Below, piece by piece: positions 9,148 to 17,945 of a stretch of 64,000 nucleotides of DNA. The notes beneath the pieces were generated by a model. That model had not been told where the DNA came from. It saw only the letters and a program-made list of their open reading frames with translations, and searched no databases. This DNA is from Pseudomonas sp. PA15(2017) (lineage in GTDB: Bacteria; Pseudomonadota; Gammaproteobacteria; Pseudomonadales; Pseudomonadaceae): contig NZ_MSXV01000055.1 in the NCBI RefSeq assembly GCF_001945395.1, positions 216,389-280,388 on the forward strand. Direction: 5' to 3'. The first letter of the stretch is position 1; each line of letters begins with the position of its first letter. The position numbers were made by a program, and so were the translations under genes.

Positions 9148-11034
9148 TCACACCTGCCGGTAGATCACCGAGCCTTCTTCCCTGAAGCGTTCGGCCTGTT
9201 CCTTGAAGCCGGCTTCGACCGCCTTGCTCTCGTCCGACAGACCGTTCTCCTTGGCGTATTCACGCACTTCCTGGGTGATCTTCATCGAGCAGAACTTCGG
9301 CCCGCACATCGAGCAGAAGTGCGCGACCTTGGCCGAGTCCTTCGGCAGCGTCTCGTCATGGAAGCTACGGGCGGTGTCCGGGTCCAGGCCAAGGTTGAAC
9401 TGGTCTTCCCAGCGAAACTCGAAGCGCGCCTTGGACAGGGCGTTGTCGCGGATCTGCGCGCCCGGATGACCTTTCGCAAGGTCGGCCGCATGGGCGGCGA
9501 TCTTGTAGGTGATGATCCCGGTCTTCACGTCATCCTTGTTGGGCAGGCCCAGGTGTTCCTTGGGGGTGACGTAGCAGAGCATGGCGCAGCCGAACCAGCC
9601 GATCATGGCCGCACCGATGCCGCTGGTGATGTGGTCGTAGCCCGGCGCGATATCGGTGGTCAGCGGGCCGAGGGTGTAGAACGGCGCCTCGTCGCAGCAT
9701 TCCAGCTGCTTGTCCATGTTCTCCTTGATCAGTTGCATCGGCACGTGGCCGGGGCCTTCGATCATGCACTGCACGTCATGCTTCCAGGCGATCTTGGTCA
9801 GCTCGCCGAGGGTTTCCAGCTCACCGAACTGGGCGGCGTCGTTGGCGTCGGCAATCGAGCCGGGACGCAGGCCGTCACCCAGCGAGAAACTGACGTCGTA
9901 GGCCTTCATGATTTCGCAGATTTCCTCGAAATGGGTGTAGAGGAAGTTCTCCTTGTGGTGGGCCAGGCACCACTTGGCCATGATCGAGCCGCCGCGGCTG
10001 ACGATGCCGGTGACCCGCTTGGCGGTCAGCGGTACATAGCGCAGCAGTACGCCGGCGTGGATGGTGAAATAGTCGACGCCCTGCTCGGCCTGCTCGATCA
10101 GGGTATCGCGGAACAACTCCCAGGTCAGGTCTTCGGCCACGCCACCCACCTTTTCCAGGGCCTGGTAGATCGGCACCGTACCGATGGGGACCGGTGAGTT
10201 GCGGATGATCCACTCACGGGTTTCGTGGATGTGCTTGCCGGTGGACAGATCCATGACCGTGTCCGAGCCCCAGCGAATGCCCCAGGTCAGCTTGGCGACC
10301 TCTTCTTCGATCGACGAACCGAGCGCAGAGTTGCCGATGTTGCCGTTGATCTTCACCAGAAAGTTGCGGCCAATGATCATCGGCTCCAGTTCGGTGTGGT
10401 TGATGTTCGCCGGAATGATGGCGCGGCCACGGGCGACTTCGTCACGAACGAATTCGGGGGTGATTTCCTTGGGGATGCTGGCACCGAAACTGTTGCCACC
10501 ATGCTGTTCCTTAAGCAGGCCGGCGGCGCGGTGCTCGGCGAGCTTCATGTTCTCGCGGATGGCGATGTATTCCATCTCCGGGGTGATGATGCCCTGACGC
10601 GCATAGTGCATCTGGCTGACGTTCTTGCCCGGTTTGGCGCGGCGTGGGTTGCGCACATGGCTGAAGCGCATCTTGGTCAGTTCGGCATCGGCCAGGCGCT
10701 GCTGGCCGAAGTGCGAGGTCAACCCTGGCAGCACCTCGGTGTCGTCGCGGTCGATGATCCAGGCGCTGCGCACATCGGCCAGGCCCTTGCGCACGTCGAT
10801 GGTCACGTTCGGGTCAGTGTACGGGCCGGAGGTGTCGTAGACGGTGACCGGCGCGTTGATCTCGCCACCGAAATCAGTGGGCGTCACGTCCAGGCTGATC
10901 TCGCGCATCGGCACGCGAATATCCGGGCGGCTGCCCTGTACGTAGACTTTCTGCGACCGCGGGAAAGGCTGGATCGACTGCTGGTCGACCTGGGCCGATT
11001 CACTGAGGTTCTGCTGTTGTTGTTTGACGCTCAT
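9148..11034 (-). CDS. thiC: Phosphomethylpyrimidine synthase
   Basis: Radical SAM enzyme that converts aminoimidazole ribotide to hydroxymethylpyrimidine phosphate, the pyrimidine branch of thiamine synthesis. The 628 residues are the normal length. The C-terminal cluster motif CSMCGPKFCSM (CxxCx4C) that binds the 4Fe-4S cluster is present about 60 residues from the end, and segments such as NFLVKINGNIGNSA and EGPGHVPMQLIKENMDKQ are diagnostic. The ATG at 11034 begins MSVKQQQQNLSES. Expression should be controlled by the TPP riboswitch about 320 bases upstream; the leader in between is unusually long and holds a near-palindromic repeat. Confidence 0.98.
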   Translation of the reverse strand: MSVKQQQQNLSESAQVDQQSIQPFPRSQKVYVQGSRPDIRVPMREISLDVTPTDFGGEINAPVTVYDTSGPYTDPNVTIDVRKGLADVRSAWIIDRDDTEVLPGLTSHFGQQRLADAELTKMRFSHVRNPRRAKPGKNVSQMHYARQGIITPEMEYIAIRENMKLAEHRAAGLLKEQHGGNSFGASIPKEITPEFVRDEVARGRAIIPANINHTELEPMIIGRNFLVKINGNIGNSALGSSIEEEVAKLTWGIRWGSDTVMDLSTGKHIHETREWIIRNSPVPIGTVPIYQALEKVGGVAEDLTWELFRDTLIEQAEQGVDYFTIHAGVLLRYVPLTAKRVTGIVSRGGSIMAKWCLAHHKENFLYTHFEEICEIMKAYDVSFSLGDGLRPGSIADANDAAQFGELETLGELTKIAWKHDVQCMIEGPGHVPMQLIKENMDKQLECCDEAPFYTLGPLTTDIAPGYDHITSGIGAAMIGWFGCAMLCYVTPKEHLGLPNKDDVKTGIITYKIAAHAADLAKGHPGAQIRDNALSKARFEFRWEDQFNLGLDPDTARSFHDETLPKDSAKVAHFCSMCGPKFCSMKITQEVREYAKENGLSDESKAVEAGFKEQAERFREEGSVIYRQV

Positions 11035-11191
11035 CGGTTGGCTCCTCGGCTGAATGTCGGAGAGAACCTGACGGACACGCGCGATGAAGCAACGCCGAGC
11101 CGAGACTATTCGAGCATGCAGGAGTCTTGAAGAGCGCCGGCATGATCAAACAGCCAGGGCGCGGGCACACCACGAGTGTGGTGTGGGGGAA

Positions 11192-11350
11192 TCCACCATG
11201 CAGATCGATGAAAAACTATCTGCGTTGCCATCGCGGCGTTAAAAACCGGCTCAAAATGCTCATGTACTACTCGTACACTCCGCTTTTTCGCCACTTTTTG
11301 CCTTGCGCTGGCTGCCTCGCCTACGTTTTTAAACGATCTGTAGAGGTGGA
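11192..11350. repeat. ~160-bp near-palindromic (MITE-like) element in the thiC leader
   Basis: The two ends form imperfect inverted repeats. Left: ATCCACC, then CAGATCG, then AAAAAC (11191-11216). Right, read on the other strand: ATCCACC, CAGATCG, AAAAAC (11351-11325), with 3-4 unmatched bases between blocks. The exact centre is a small palindrome, TGTAC-TACTC-GTACA (11263-11277). The interior is AT-richer than the flanks, with several A5/T5 runs. A further hairpin, CACACCAC-GAGT-GTGGTGTG, sits next to it at 11166-11185. The element lies between the TPP aptamer and thiC, so the thiC mRNA leader would contain it as a long stem. It could be a non-autonomous mobile element or dispersed repeat; a part in the riboswitch expression platform is also possible. 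Confidence 0.6.
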
Positions 11351-11353
11351 TAC

Positions 11354-11444
11354 CTCTTGTTCCCTACGCAGGCCTTAACCTGATCAGGTTCAACGGGATC
11401 CGGAACTCTCCGATCTCAGCCTCCGATTCGAGGCACCCCGACAA
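11354..11444 (-). promoter_or_regulatory. TPP riboswitch (THI box) upstream of thiC
   Basis: Read on the minus strand, the sequence contains the hallmark THI-box pieces in order: GGGGTGCC, GGCTGAGA, CCCGTTGAACCTGATC, AGGTTAAGGCCTGCGTAGGG and GGGAACAAG. The CUGAGA segment binds the pyrimidine of thiamine pyrophosphate and the CCUGAUC/GCGUAGGGA region the pyrophosphate. It should shut down thiC expression when TPP is abundant. The aptamer ends about 320 bases before the thiC start codon, so the expression platform is not next to the ribosome binding site. Confidence 0.95.
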
Positions 11445-11590
11445 GAACCCGGCCAGTCTACTGGCAGCCGCCGGTGGCGGCAATGCGAAGGCGACCCGCT
11501 GGTCGCGTGGTGGCCGCCACCGTCGCGCCTTGACCACCCCGATGGCCAGGCTTAGTCTCGCCTGCTACTGCCCCTCTAGGATCCACCGAC

Positions 11591-13021
11591 ATGCTGCGCA
11601 GACTCTCCCTGGCCGTTGCCGTGACCGCCACTTCAACCGCCACGGCCTGGGCAGAACCCGCGCCGCTATCGGTGCGTACCGACCTGATATCGGTGTACCA
11701 GGAAGCCGCCGCCAACAATGCCGATCTGGCCGCGGCCCGCGCCGACTACCAGGCCCGGCGTGAGGGCGTACCCCAGGCCCGCGCCGGCTTGCTGCCGAAC
11801 CTCAGTGCCGGCGCCCGGGTCAACGACACCCGCACAGCCCTGCAGCAGCCTTCGGCCACCCAGTCGCGCAGCGCCACGGTCTACCAGGCCAACCTCAGCC
11901 AACCGCTGTTCCGTGCCGATCGCTGGTTCCAGTTGCAGGCCGCCGAGGCGGTCAGCGAGCAGGCCGCGCTGGAGCTGTCAGCCAATGAACAGAACCTGAT
12001 ATTGCAGAGCGCCGAAGCCTATTTCTCGGTACTGCGCGCCCAGGACAACCTGGCCTCGACCAAGGCCGAGGAAGCCGCCTTCAACCGCCAGCTCGACCAG
12101 GCCAACGAGCGCTTCGATGTCGGCCTCTCGGACAAGACCGACGTACTGCAGGCCCAGGCCGGCTTCGACAGTGCGCGCGCTAACCGCATCACCGCCCAGC
12201 GCCAGGTCGACGATGCCTTCGAGGCGCTGATCACCCTGACCAACCGCGAATACCGCAGCATCGAGGGTATCCAGCACAGCCTGCCGATTCTCACCCCGAT
12301 GCCCAATGACGCGACCGCCTGGGTCAACACCGCGGCAGCCCAGAACCTCAACCTGCAGGCCAGCAACTTCGCGGTCGATGCCGCCGAGGAAACCCTGCGC
12401 CAGCGCAAGGCTGGCCATGCCCCGACCCTCGACGCGGTGGCCAGCTACCAGCGCGGCGACAACGACGCCTTCGGCCTGAGCAATCCCAACTACACCGGGC
12501 AGAACTACGGCAGCGACGTGTCGCAGCGCAGCATCGGCCTGGAGCTGAACATCCCGCTGTACAGCGGCGGCCTGACCAGCTCCCAGGCGCGCGAGGCCTA
12601 CCAGCGCCTGAGCCAGTCCGAACAACGCCGCGAAGGGCTGCGCCGCGAGGTGGTGCAGAACACTCGTAACCTGTACCGGGCGGTGAATACCGACGTGGAA
12701 ACCGTGCAGGCGCGCCGCCAGTCGATCATCTCCAATCAGAGCGCGCTGGAGGCCACGGAAATCGGTTATCAGGTCGGCACCCGCAACATCGTCGACGTGC
12801 TCGACGCCCAGCGTCAGCTATACAGCGCCGTGCGCAACTACAACGATGCGCGCTACGACTACATCCTCAACAACCTGCGCCTCAAGCAGGCCGCCGGCAC
12901 CCTCAGCCCGGCCGACCTGGAAGCACTGGGCGCCTACCTGAAACCGGACTACAACCCGGATCGCGATTTCCTGCCAACGGATCTGGCCAAGGCTGGCGAA
13001 GCGCGTTTGCAGGGCGAGTAA
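11591..13021 (+). CDS. tolC: TolC-family outer membrane channel protein
   Basis: A 476-residue outer membrane efflux protein with a signal peptide (cleavage about residue 21, after AWA). It carries the two OEP repeats: coiled-coil helices rich in Ala, Glu and Gln, with IQSAEAYFSVLRAQDNL in the first and LRREVVQNTRNLYRAVNTD in the second, and the GTRNIVDVLDAQRQLYSA motif typical of TolC/OpmH type I secretion and efflux channels. It probably serves several inner membrane partners, since no transporter is next to it. In P. aeruginosa the gene at this position after thiC is opmH. The ATG at 11591 follows a weak AGGA. A REP-type repeat lies just downstream. Confidence 0.93.
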   Translation: MLRRLSLAVAVTATSTATAWAEPAPLSVRTDLISVYQEAAANNADLAAARADYQARREGVPQARAGLLPNLSAGARVNDTRTALQQPSATQSRSATVYQANLSQPLFRADRWFQLQAAEAVSEQAALELSANEQNLILQSAEAYFSVLRAQDNLASTKAEEAAFNRQLDQANERFDVGLSDKTDVLQAQAGFDSARANRITAQRQVDDAFEALITLTNREYRSIEGIQHSLPILTPMPNDATAWVNTAAAQNLNLQASNFAVDAAEETLRQRKAGHAPTLDAVASYQRGDNDAFGLSNPNYTGQNYGSDVSQRSIGLELNIPLYSGGLTSSQAREAYQRLSQSEQRREGLRREVVQNTRNLYRAVNTDVETVQARRQSIISNQSALEATEIGYQVGTRNIVDVLDAQRQLYSAVRNYNDARYDYILNNLRLKQAAGTLSPADLEALGAYLKPDYNPDRDFLPTDLAKAGEARLQGE

Positions 13022-13074
13022 GCAAAAGGGCGCTCAGGACGAGGAATACAAAGGCAGTTGTTAAGCAGCCAATC

Positions 13075-13136
13075 GTGGGAGCGCGCCATGCGCGCGAATT
13101 CGCGGGCATGAACTAGGCGTCCCCGCGCGCTCCCAC
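13075..13136. repeat. REP-type inverted repeat between tolC and waaA
   Basis: Two perfect 12-base arms (GTGGGAGCGCGC and its complement) enclose a 38-base centre that itself contains CGCGAATTCGCG. The GTGGGAGCGCGC-like start is typical of pseudomonad REP/REPIN elements, which usually sit between convergent or tail-to-tail genes as here. It may also act as a transcription barrier between tolC and waaA. Confidence 0.75.
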
Positions 13137-13191
13137 ATGAATCGAGGCTGTGCGCAGCGTTGCGGCCACATCCAGGCCAATTGAGCAGGCC

Positions 13192-14472
13192 TTAAACGAG
13201 TAGCCTTCCCAACCCATCCAGCAGGCGTTTCAACGCCCCCTGATTGGCCTTGAGCACCGCCAGCCCGGCATCGCGCATCTCGGCTGCTCTTGCGGGATTA
13301 CTCAGCAGCATTGCGACCTGATCGCCGAGCGCATCGGCATCTGCGACTTCGCTGAGCGCGCCGTGCTCGAGCAGTTGCGCGGTGATTTCCAGAAAGTTGA
13401 AGCGGTGCGGCCCCATGATCACCGGCAGGCCCAGGGCAGCCGGCTCCAGCGGATTGTGGCCGCCGGTCTCGACCAGGCTGCCGCCGACGAAGGCGATATC
13501 GGCCAGGGCGTAGAGAAACATCAACTCGCCCATGCTGTCGCCGAGCAGCACCTGCACATCGGGGCCAACCGCTTCGCCCGAGGAACGCCGCACATAGTTC
13601 AGGCCCGCTTCACGTAGTTGTGCCGCCGCCGTGTCGAAGCGCTCCAGGTGGCGCGGCACCAGGATCAGCAAGGCATCCGGCTGGCTGGTGAGCAATCGCC
13701 GGTGCGCCTGAATCACCAGCGCATCCTCGCCCTCGCGGGTGCTCGCCGCGATCCACACCGGTCGCTGCCGCGCCTGCCACTGTTCGCGCCGCGCGCTGGC
13801 GCGGGCACTCACTTCGGCGTCCACCTGCTGGTCGAACTTGATCGAGCCGGTCACCTCGACGGCTTCGGGTCGCGCGCCAAGGGCGATGAAACGCTCGGCT
13901 TCGACCTGCGTCTGCACCGCGAGCAGGTTCAGCTCGGCGAGCATCGGCGCGGTGAGCTTGGCGAAACGGCCGTAGCCTCTGGCCGAACGCGCAGACAACC
14001 GACCGTTGGCCAACGCCACCGGAATGCCGCGGCGAGCGCATTGGTGGATGTAGTTGGGCCATAACTCGGTTTCCATGATCACTGCCAACTTCGGCCGCAC
14101 CTGCTGCAGAAAGCGCGCCGCGGCCCAGGGCAGGTCGTAGGGCAGATAGCAGTGCTGCACCCGGCCGGCGAACTGCGTCTCGGGAAACAGCGCACGGATG
14201 CGCTCGGAGCCGGTGGGCGTCATGCAGGTCAGGGTGATCGGCAAGTCCGGATAGCGGGCCAGCAGCTCGCGCACCAGCGGCGCCGCAGCGATGCTTTCGC
14301 CCACCGATACGGCATGTACCCAGATACCGCCGGGGCGCAGTGGCGGCAGCAGGGCGAAGCGCTCGCCGATGCGTTTGGCATACGCCGGCGCACGCCAGGC
14401 GCGCCAAGCCAGGCGCAGGCCGATCAGCGGCAAACAGAGGTGAAACAGCAGGCTATAGAGATATCGATTCAT
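13192..14472 (-). CDS. waaA: 3-deoxy-D-manno-octulosonic acid (Kdo) transferase
   Basis: GT30 glycosyltransferase that transfers Kdo from CMP-Kdo to lipid IVA at the cytoplasmic face of the inner membrane, the first step of core assembly. The 426 residues are full length. The N-terminus holds a membrane-associating hydrophobic helix (YLYSLLFHLCLPLIGLRL). Family motifs seen are GGIWVHAVSVGESIAA (about residue 48), MPTGS-type TCMTPTGSERI, METELWPNYI (about 112) and the donor-site region VGGSLVETGGHNPLEPAALG (about 320). It is separated from the main LPS cluster by about 4.5 kb, as in P. aeruginosa. Confidence 0.97.
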   Translation of the reverse strand: MNRYLYSLLFHLCLPLIGLRLAWRAWRAPAYAKRIGERFALLPPLRPGGIWVHAVSVGESIAAAPLVRELLARYPDLPITLTCMTPTGSERIRALFPETQFAGRVQHCYLPYDLPWAAARFLQQVRPKLAVIMETELWPNYIHQCARRGIPVALANGRLSARSARGYGRFAKLTAPMLAELNLLAVQTQVEAERFIALGARPEAVEVTGSIKFDQQVDAEVSARASARREQWQARQRPVWIAASTREGEDALVIQAHRRLLTSQPDALLILVPRHLERFDTAAAQLREAGLNYVRRSSGEAVGPDVQVLLGDSMGELMFLYALADIAFVGGSLVETGGHNPLEPAALGLPVIMGPHRFNFLEITAQLLEHGALSEVADADALGDQVAMLLSNPARAAEMRDAGLAVLKANQGALKRLLDGLGRLLV

Positions 14473-14523
14473 GGCGGCGAAGCTTAGGGATGCGGGCGGG
14501 GCAGCACAAGTCGCGCCACGGGC

Positions 14524-15411
14524 TCATGCCTTGAGTACCCGCAGCCGTTCGGCCAGCGCCGCTGCCAGCCACTGAGCGGCCGGCCCGAGCGCCTCGTCAC
14601 GGCGGAATACCATTTCCAGCGGCAGCGGCGGTGCGATCCAGTCGCTGCGCAGCTCCACCAGATGCCCATGATAGGTCGGGTACTGGGCCACGTGCCGCGG
14701 CAGGCAGGCCCAGCCCAGGTTGCGCATCAGCAGCTCGGCCATCGCGTAGAAGCTGTCTGCATACCAGGCTGAGGGGCTGATCCGTTCGTTGCCTGGGTAC
14801 TGGGTATCCTGCAGGGTGATCAGCAGTTGGCGGTGGCGCGCCAGCTCACGGCGCCCGACCGCGCCAGCCTGTGCCAGCGGATGGCCGGCCCCGCACACCA
14901 TGACCATTTCCACCATGCCCAGGCGCCGTCGTTCGAGTTCCGCCGGCATGCCCTCATGGTGGAACAGCAGGCCAAGATCGGCGCGTCGCTCGATGAGCCG
15001 ACGCGCCACCACGCCCTGCCCGCCGCTGGTCATCTGCACTTCCACACCTGGAAAGGCGCGTGCCAGGGCCTCGAGACTGTCGAGCACCGGAGGCAGCGGC
15101 AAGGCCTCGTCCTGGGCGAGTCGCAGGCAGGCCTCCTCGCCCTTGGCCAGGCCAAGCGCTCGGCCCTCCAGCCGCTCGCACTGGCGCAACAATTCGCGCG
15201 CCTCTTCCAGCAGCGCCTGGCCGGCCTCCGTCAAACGCGGCTGGCGCCCGCTGCTGCGCTCGAACAGGCGCACGCCGAGATCATCTTCCAATGCCGCCAC
15301 TGCCGTGCTGACCGCCGACTGCACACGACCCAGGCGACGCGCTACGCCCGAGAACGAGCTGCCCTCGGCGACCGCGACGAAAACGTCCAACTGCTCAAGA
15401 TTCCAGCGCAC
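14524..15411 (-). CDS. LysR-family transcriptional regulator
   Basis: A 295-residue regulator with an N-terminal winged helix-turn-helix (residues 5-65: LDVFVAVAEGSSFSGVARRL, then AALEDDLGVRLFERSSG) and a periplasmic-binding-protein-like sensor domain from about residue 90. The ligand cannot be told from sequence. It starts at a GTG (15411) next to two overlapping palindromes and is divergent from the emrE-type gene, the classical LysR arrangement, so regulation of that pump and of itself is likely but unproven. A LysR gene is found in the same place in P. aeruginosa. Confidence 0.93.
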   Translation of the reverse strand: MRWNLEQLDVFVAVAEGSSFSGVARRLGRVQSAVSTAVAALEDDLGVRLFERSSGRQPRLTEAGQALLEEARELLRQCERLEGRALGLAKGEEACLRLAQDEALPLPPVLDSLEALARAFPGVEVQMTSGGQGVVARRLIERRADLGLLFHHEGMPAELERRRLGMVEMVMVCGAGHPLAQAGAVGRRELARHRQLLITLQDTQYPGNERISPSAWYADSFYAMAELLMRNLGWACLPRHVAQYPTYHGHLVELRSDWIAPPLPLEMVFRRDEALGPAAQWLAAALAERLRVLKA

Positions 15412-15412
15412 G

Positions 15413-15449
15413 ACCTATCTCCCATATAGATAGGTAATCAGTTTACCTA
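15413..15449. promoter_or_regulatory. Two overlapping palindromes between lysR-type gene and emrE-type gene
   Basis: ACCTATCT-CCCATAT-AGATAGGT (15413-15435) is a perfect 8-bp inverted repeat, and TAGGTAA-TCAGT-TTACCTA (15431-15449) is a perfect 7-bp repeat that shares the TAGGT in the middle. They begin two bases upstream of the regulator's GTG start and lie about 50-85 bases before the pump start. This is the expected position for LysR-type binding sites; the assignment is inference. Confidence 0.6.
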
Positions 15450-15497
15450 ACAGCGGACGGCGGTAAAATTGTCAGCCCGTCAAGAGGAGTTCTGCCG

Positions 15498-15830
15498 ATG
15501 AATGGTTATCTCTATCTCGCCCTGGCGATTGCCGCCGAAGTCGTCGCCACCACTTCCATGAAGGCCGTGGATGGTTTCAATAAACCCCTGCCGCTGTTGC
15601 TGGTAATCGCTGGCTACAGCATCGCCTTCTGGATGCTGATCCTGGTGGTACGCACCATTCCAGTGGGTATCGCCTACGCCATCTGGGCCGGGCTGGGCAT
15701 CGTGCTGGTCAGCATCGCGGCGATGTTCGTCTACGACCAGAAACCGGACCTGCCAGCCGTGCTGGGCATGGGCCTGATCGTCAGCGGCGTGGTGGTGATC
15801 CAGCTGTTCTCCCGCGTCACCGGCCACTGA
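15498..15830 (+). CDS. emrE: Small multidrug resistance (SMR) efflux protein, EmrE type
   Basis: A 110-residue inner membrane proton antiporter with four predicted transmembrane helices. Glu14, the shared proton/substrate-binding residue, is present in AIAAEVVATT, as are Tyr60 and Trp63 in AYAIWAGLG, which mark the quaternary-ammonium-exporting (Qac/EmrE) subtype rather than the guanidinium exporters. Such proteins work as antiparallel dimers and expel quaternary ammonium compounds, dyes and some aminoglycosides. An AGAGGAG ribosome binding site precedes the ATG. It is divergent from the LysR gene, which may control it. Confidence 0.95.
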   Translation: MNGYLYLALAIAAEVVATTSMKAVDGFNKPLPLLLVIAGYSIAFWMLILVVRTIPVGIAYAIWAGLGIVLVSIAAMFVYDQKPDLPAVLGMGLIVSGVVVIQLFSRVTGH

Positions 15831-15869
15831 GCGTTATACTGCGCGCCTGTTTTTCCGAGAGGCGCCCGC

Positions 15870-17042
15870 ATGTCCCAAACTCTGAGCACAGACGTCCTGA
15901 TCGTCGGCGGCGGCGTTGCCGGCCTGTGGCTGAATGCACGGCTGCGTGCCAAGGGCTACGCCACGCTGCTGGTGGAGCGCGAAAGCCTTGGCGGCGGTCA
16001 GAGCGTCAAGTCCCAGGGCATCATCCACGGCGGCGCCAAGTACGCCCTGCATGGCGCCCTGAGCGGTGCATCGGAAGCCATCGCCGACATGCCACGGCGC
16101 TGGCGCGAGGCGCTGGATGGCACGGGCGAGCTGAACCTGTCCGGCGTGCGCCTGCTTTCCGACGCCCATTACCTGTGGTCGCCAGGCACCCTGGCCGGCA
16201 ACCTGACCAGTTTCTTCGCCAGCAAGGCCGTGCGCGGGCGCGTCGACCAGGTCAAGGGCGAACAGTTGCCGCCGGCGCTGCAGAACCCGAAATTCAAGGG
16301 CAAGGTCTATCGCCTGGCGGAATTGGTGGTGGACGTGCCAAGCCTGATCACCCGCCTGGCCGAACTCGCCAGCGACAGCCTGCTCGCCGCCGATGCCATC
16401 GAGCCGCTGCACGACAACGGCCAACTGGTCGGCCTGCGTGTCGATGGTCGTGAAATCCGTGCCCAGCGCATCGTGCTCAGCGCCGGTCGCGGCAACGCCG
16501 ACCTGCTGGCCAGCCTTGGCATTGCACAACCCAGCCAGCAACTGCGCCCACTGCACATGGTGATGGTCAAAGGGCCGAGCCTCAAGCCGCTGTACGCCCA
16601 TTGCCTGGGCGGAGGCCCGAAGCCGCGGATTACCGTGACCAGCCACCCGAGCGCCGATGGCGAATGGGTCTGGTACCTGGGCGGCGACCTGGCCGAGGCG
16701 GACGGCGTGGCACGCGACGAAGCCGCGCAGATCGAAGCGGCGCGCAAGGAGCTCACCCAGTTGCTGCCGTGGATCGACTTGTCCACAGCGCAATGGGCGA
16801 CCCTGCGCGTCGAGCGTGCGGAGCCCGCGCAAAGCGGCCTGGTGCGCCCGGACAATGCTTTCTTGAGCGACCAGGGCGCCCTGCTCGTCGGCTGGCCAAC
16901 CAAACTGGCCCTGGCGCCGGACTTCGCCGATCGCGTGCTGAGCCATCTCGAGCGCGACGGCATTCGCCCGGCGGCTCGAGCTGCCTTGCCCGAACTGCCG
17001 CGCCCGGTTATCGGCCGTACTGCGTGGGAGGCGGCATTCTGA
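15870..17042 (+). CDS. FAD-dependent oxidoreductase (DAO fold)
   Basis: A 390-residue protein with a Rossmann FAD-binding motif at the N-terminus (VLIVGGGVAGLWLNARL, residues 11-27) followed by the acidic residue of LLVERESLGGGQS. The overall pattern (SQGIIHGGAKYAL, IVLSAGRGNADLL) is of the glycine-oxidase/D-amino-acid-oxidase-like superfamily. The substrate cannot be told. Its stop overlaps the start of an aldo-keto reductase by one base (TGATG), so the two are translated together and may act on related compounds. The pair is present in the same order in P. aeruginosa. Confidence 0.85.
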   Translation: MSQTLSTDVLIVGGGVAGLWLNARLRAKGYATLLVERESLGGGQSVKSQGIIHGGAKYALHGALSGASEAIADMPRRWREALDGTGELNLSGVRLLSDAHYLWSPGTLAGNLTSFFASKAVRGRVDQVKGEQLPPALQNPKFKGKVYRLAELVVDVPSLITRLAELASDSLLAADAIEPLHDNGQLVGLRVDGREIRAQRIVLSAGRGNADLLASLGIAQPSQQLRPLHMVMVKGPSLKPLYAHCLGGGPKPRITVTSHPSADGEWVWYLGGDLAEADGVARDEAAQIEAARKELTQLLPWIDLSTAQWATLRVERAEPAQSGLVRPDNAFLSDQGALLVGWPTKLALAPDFADRVLSHLERDGIRPAARAALPELPRPVIGRTAWEAAF

Positions 17043-17875
17043 TGCGCGACCTGCACGAGCTGCACCGCACGCTGGGCTCCACCGGCCTGAGCGTTTCCCC
17101 CCTTGGCCTGGGCACCGTCAAGCTGGGCCGCGATCAGGGCGTCAAATACCCCAACGGTTTCACCATTCCCGATGACCAGCAGGCGCTACAGCTGCTCGGC
17201 CTGGCCCGGGAGCTGGGCATCAACCTGCTCGATACCGCGCCGGCCTACGGCACCAGCGAACAGCGCCTGGGCCCGTTGCTACGTGGCCAGCGCCACGACT
17301 GGGTGATCGTCAGCAAGGTGGGCGAGGAGTTCGACAACGGCCTGTCGCATTTCGACTTTTCCGCCGCGCACACCCGGCGCTCGGTGGAGCGCAGCCTGAA
17401 ACGTCTGGAAACGGACTATCTTGACCTGGTGCTGGTGCACTCCAACGGCGACGACCTGGCGATCCTGCAGCATGAAGCGGTCTACGAGACCCTGGCCGAG
17501 CTCAAGCAGGCCGGGCTGATTCGCGGCTTCGGCTTCTCCGGCAAGACGGTCGAGGGTGGCCTGCTGGCACTGGAGCGCGGCGACTGCGCCATGGTCACCT
17601 ACAACCTGGGCGAGCAGCAGGAACGCCCGGTATTGGACTATGCTGCCAGTCACGCCAAAGGCGTGCTGATCAAGAAAGCCCTGGCCAGCGGCCATGTCTG
17701 CCTGGACAGCGGTGTCGACCCGGTACGCGCCAGCTTCGAGCTGATCTTCGCTCACCCAGGTGTGGGCAGCGCCATCGTCGGCACCATCAACCCACTGCAT
17801 CTGGCGCACAACGTGGCAGTGGCTGCCGAGGTTATTTTCGGCACTAAACGTGGTAACAGAGGATCAGCAGAGTGA
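17042..17875 (+). CDS. Aldo/keto reductase
   Basis: A 277-residue NAD(P)H-dependent (alpha/beta)8-barrel oxidoreductase. The catalytic tetrad is visible: Asp and Tyr in NLLDTAPAYG, Lys in VSKVGEEF, and His in LVLVHSNG. The C-terminal SAIVGTINPLHL is the usual cofactor-binding segment. The substrate is unknown. Translation is coupled to the preceding FAD oxidoreductase, and an intrinsic terminator follows immediately, so the two form a closed operon. Confidence 0.9.
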   Translation: MRDLHELHRTLGSTGLSVSPLGLGTVKLGRDQGVKYPNGFTIPDDQQALQLLGLARELGINLLDTAPAYGTSEQRLGPLLRGQRHDWVIVSKVGEEFDNGLSHFDFSAAHTRRSVERSLKRLETDYLDLVLVHSNGDDLAILQHEAVYETLAELKQAGLIRGFGFSGKTVEGGLLALERGDCAMVTYNLGEQQERPVLDYAASHAKGVLIKKALASGHVCLDSGVDPVRASFELIFAHPGVGSAIVGTINPLHLAHNVAVAAEVIFGTKRGNRGSAE

Positions 17876-17880
17876 TGAAC

Positions 17881-17902
17881 AGGCGTTCCGATAACGCCTT
17901 TT
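17881..17902 (+). terminator. Intrinsic terminator after the aldo/keto reductase gene
   Basis: AGGCGTT-CCGAT-AACGCCT followed by TTT. A 7-bp stem with a five-base loop and a short U-tract, six bases after the stop codon. Confidence 0.7.
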
Positions 17903-17945
17903 GACGCCGCCCAGGCGGCCGACCCCGACGCAAGAAGGAGCCGAC

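Noticed and set aside
11106..11294. 62-residue open frame on the minus strand in the thiC leader
   Set aside because: It runs through the near-palindromic repeat and the adjacent hairpin and has no ribosome binding site; repeat sequence explains it better.
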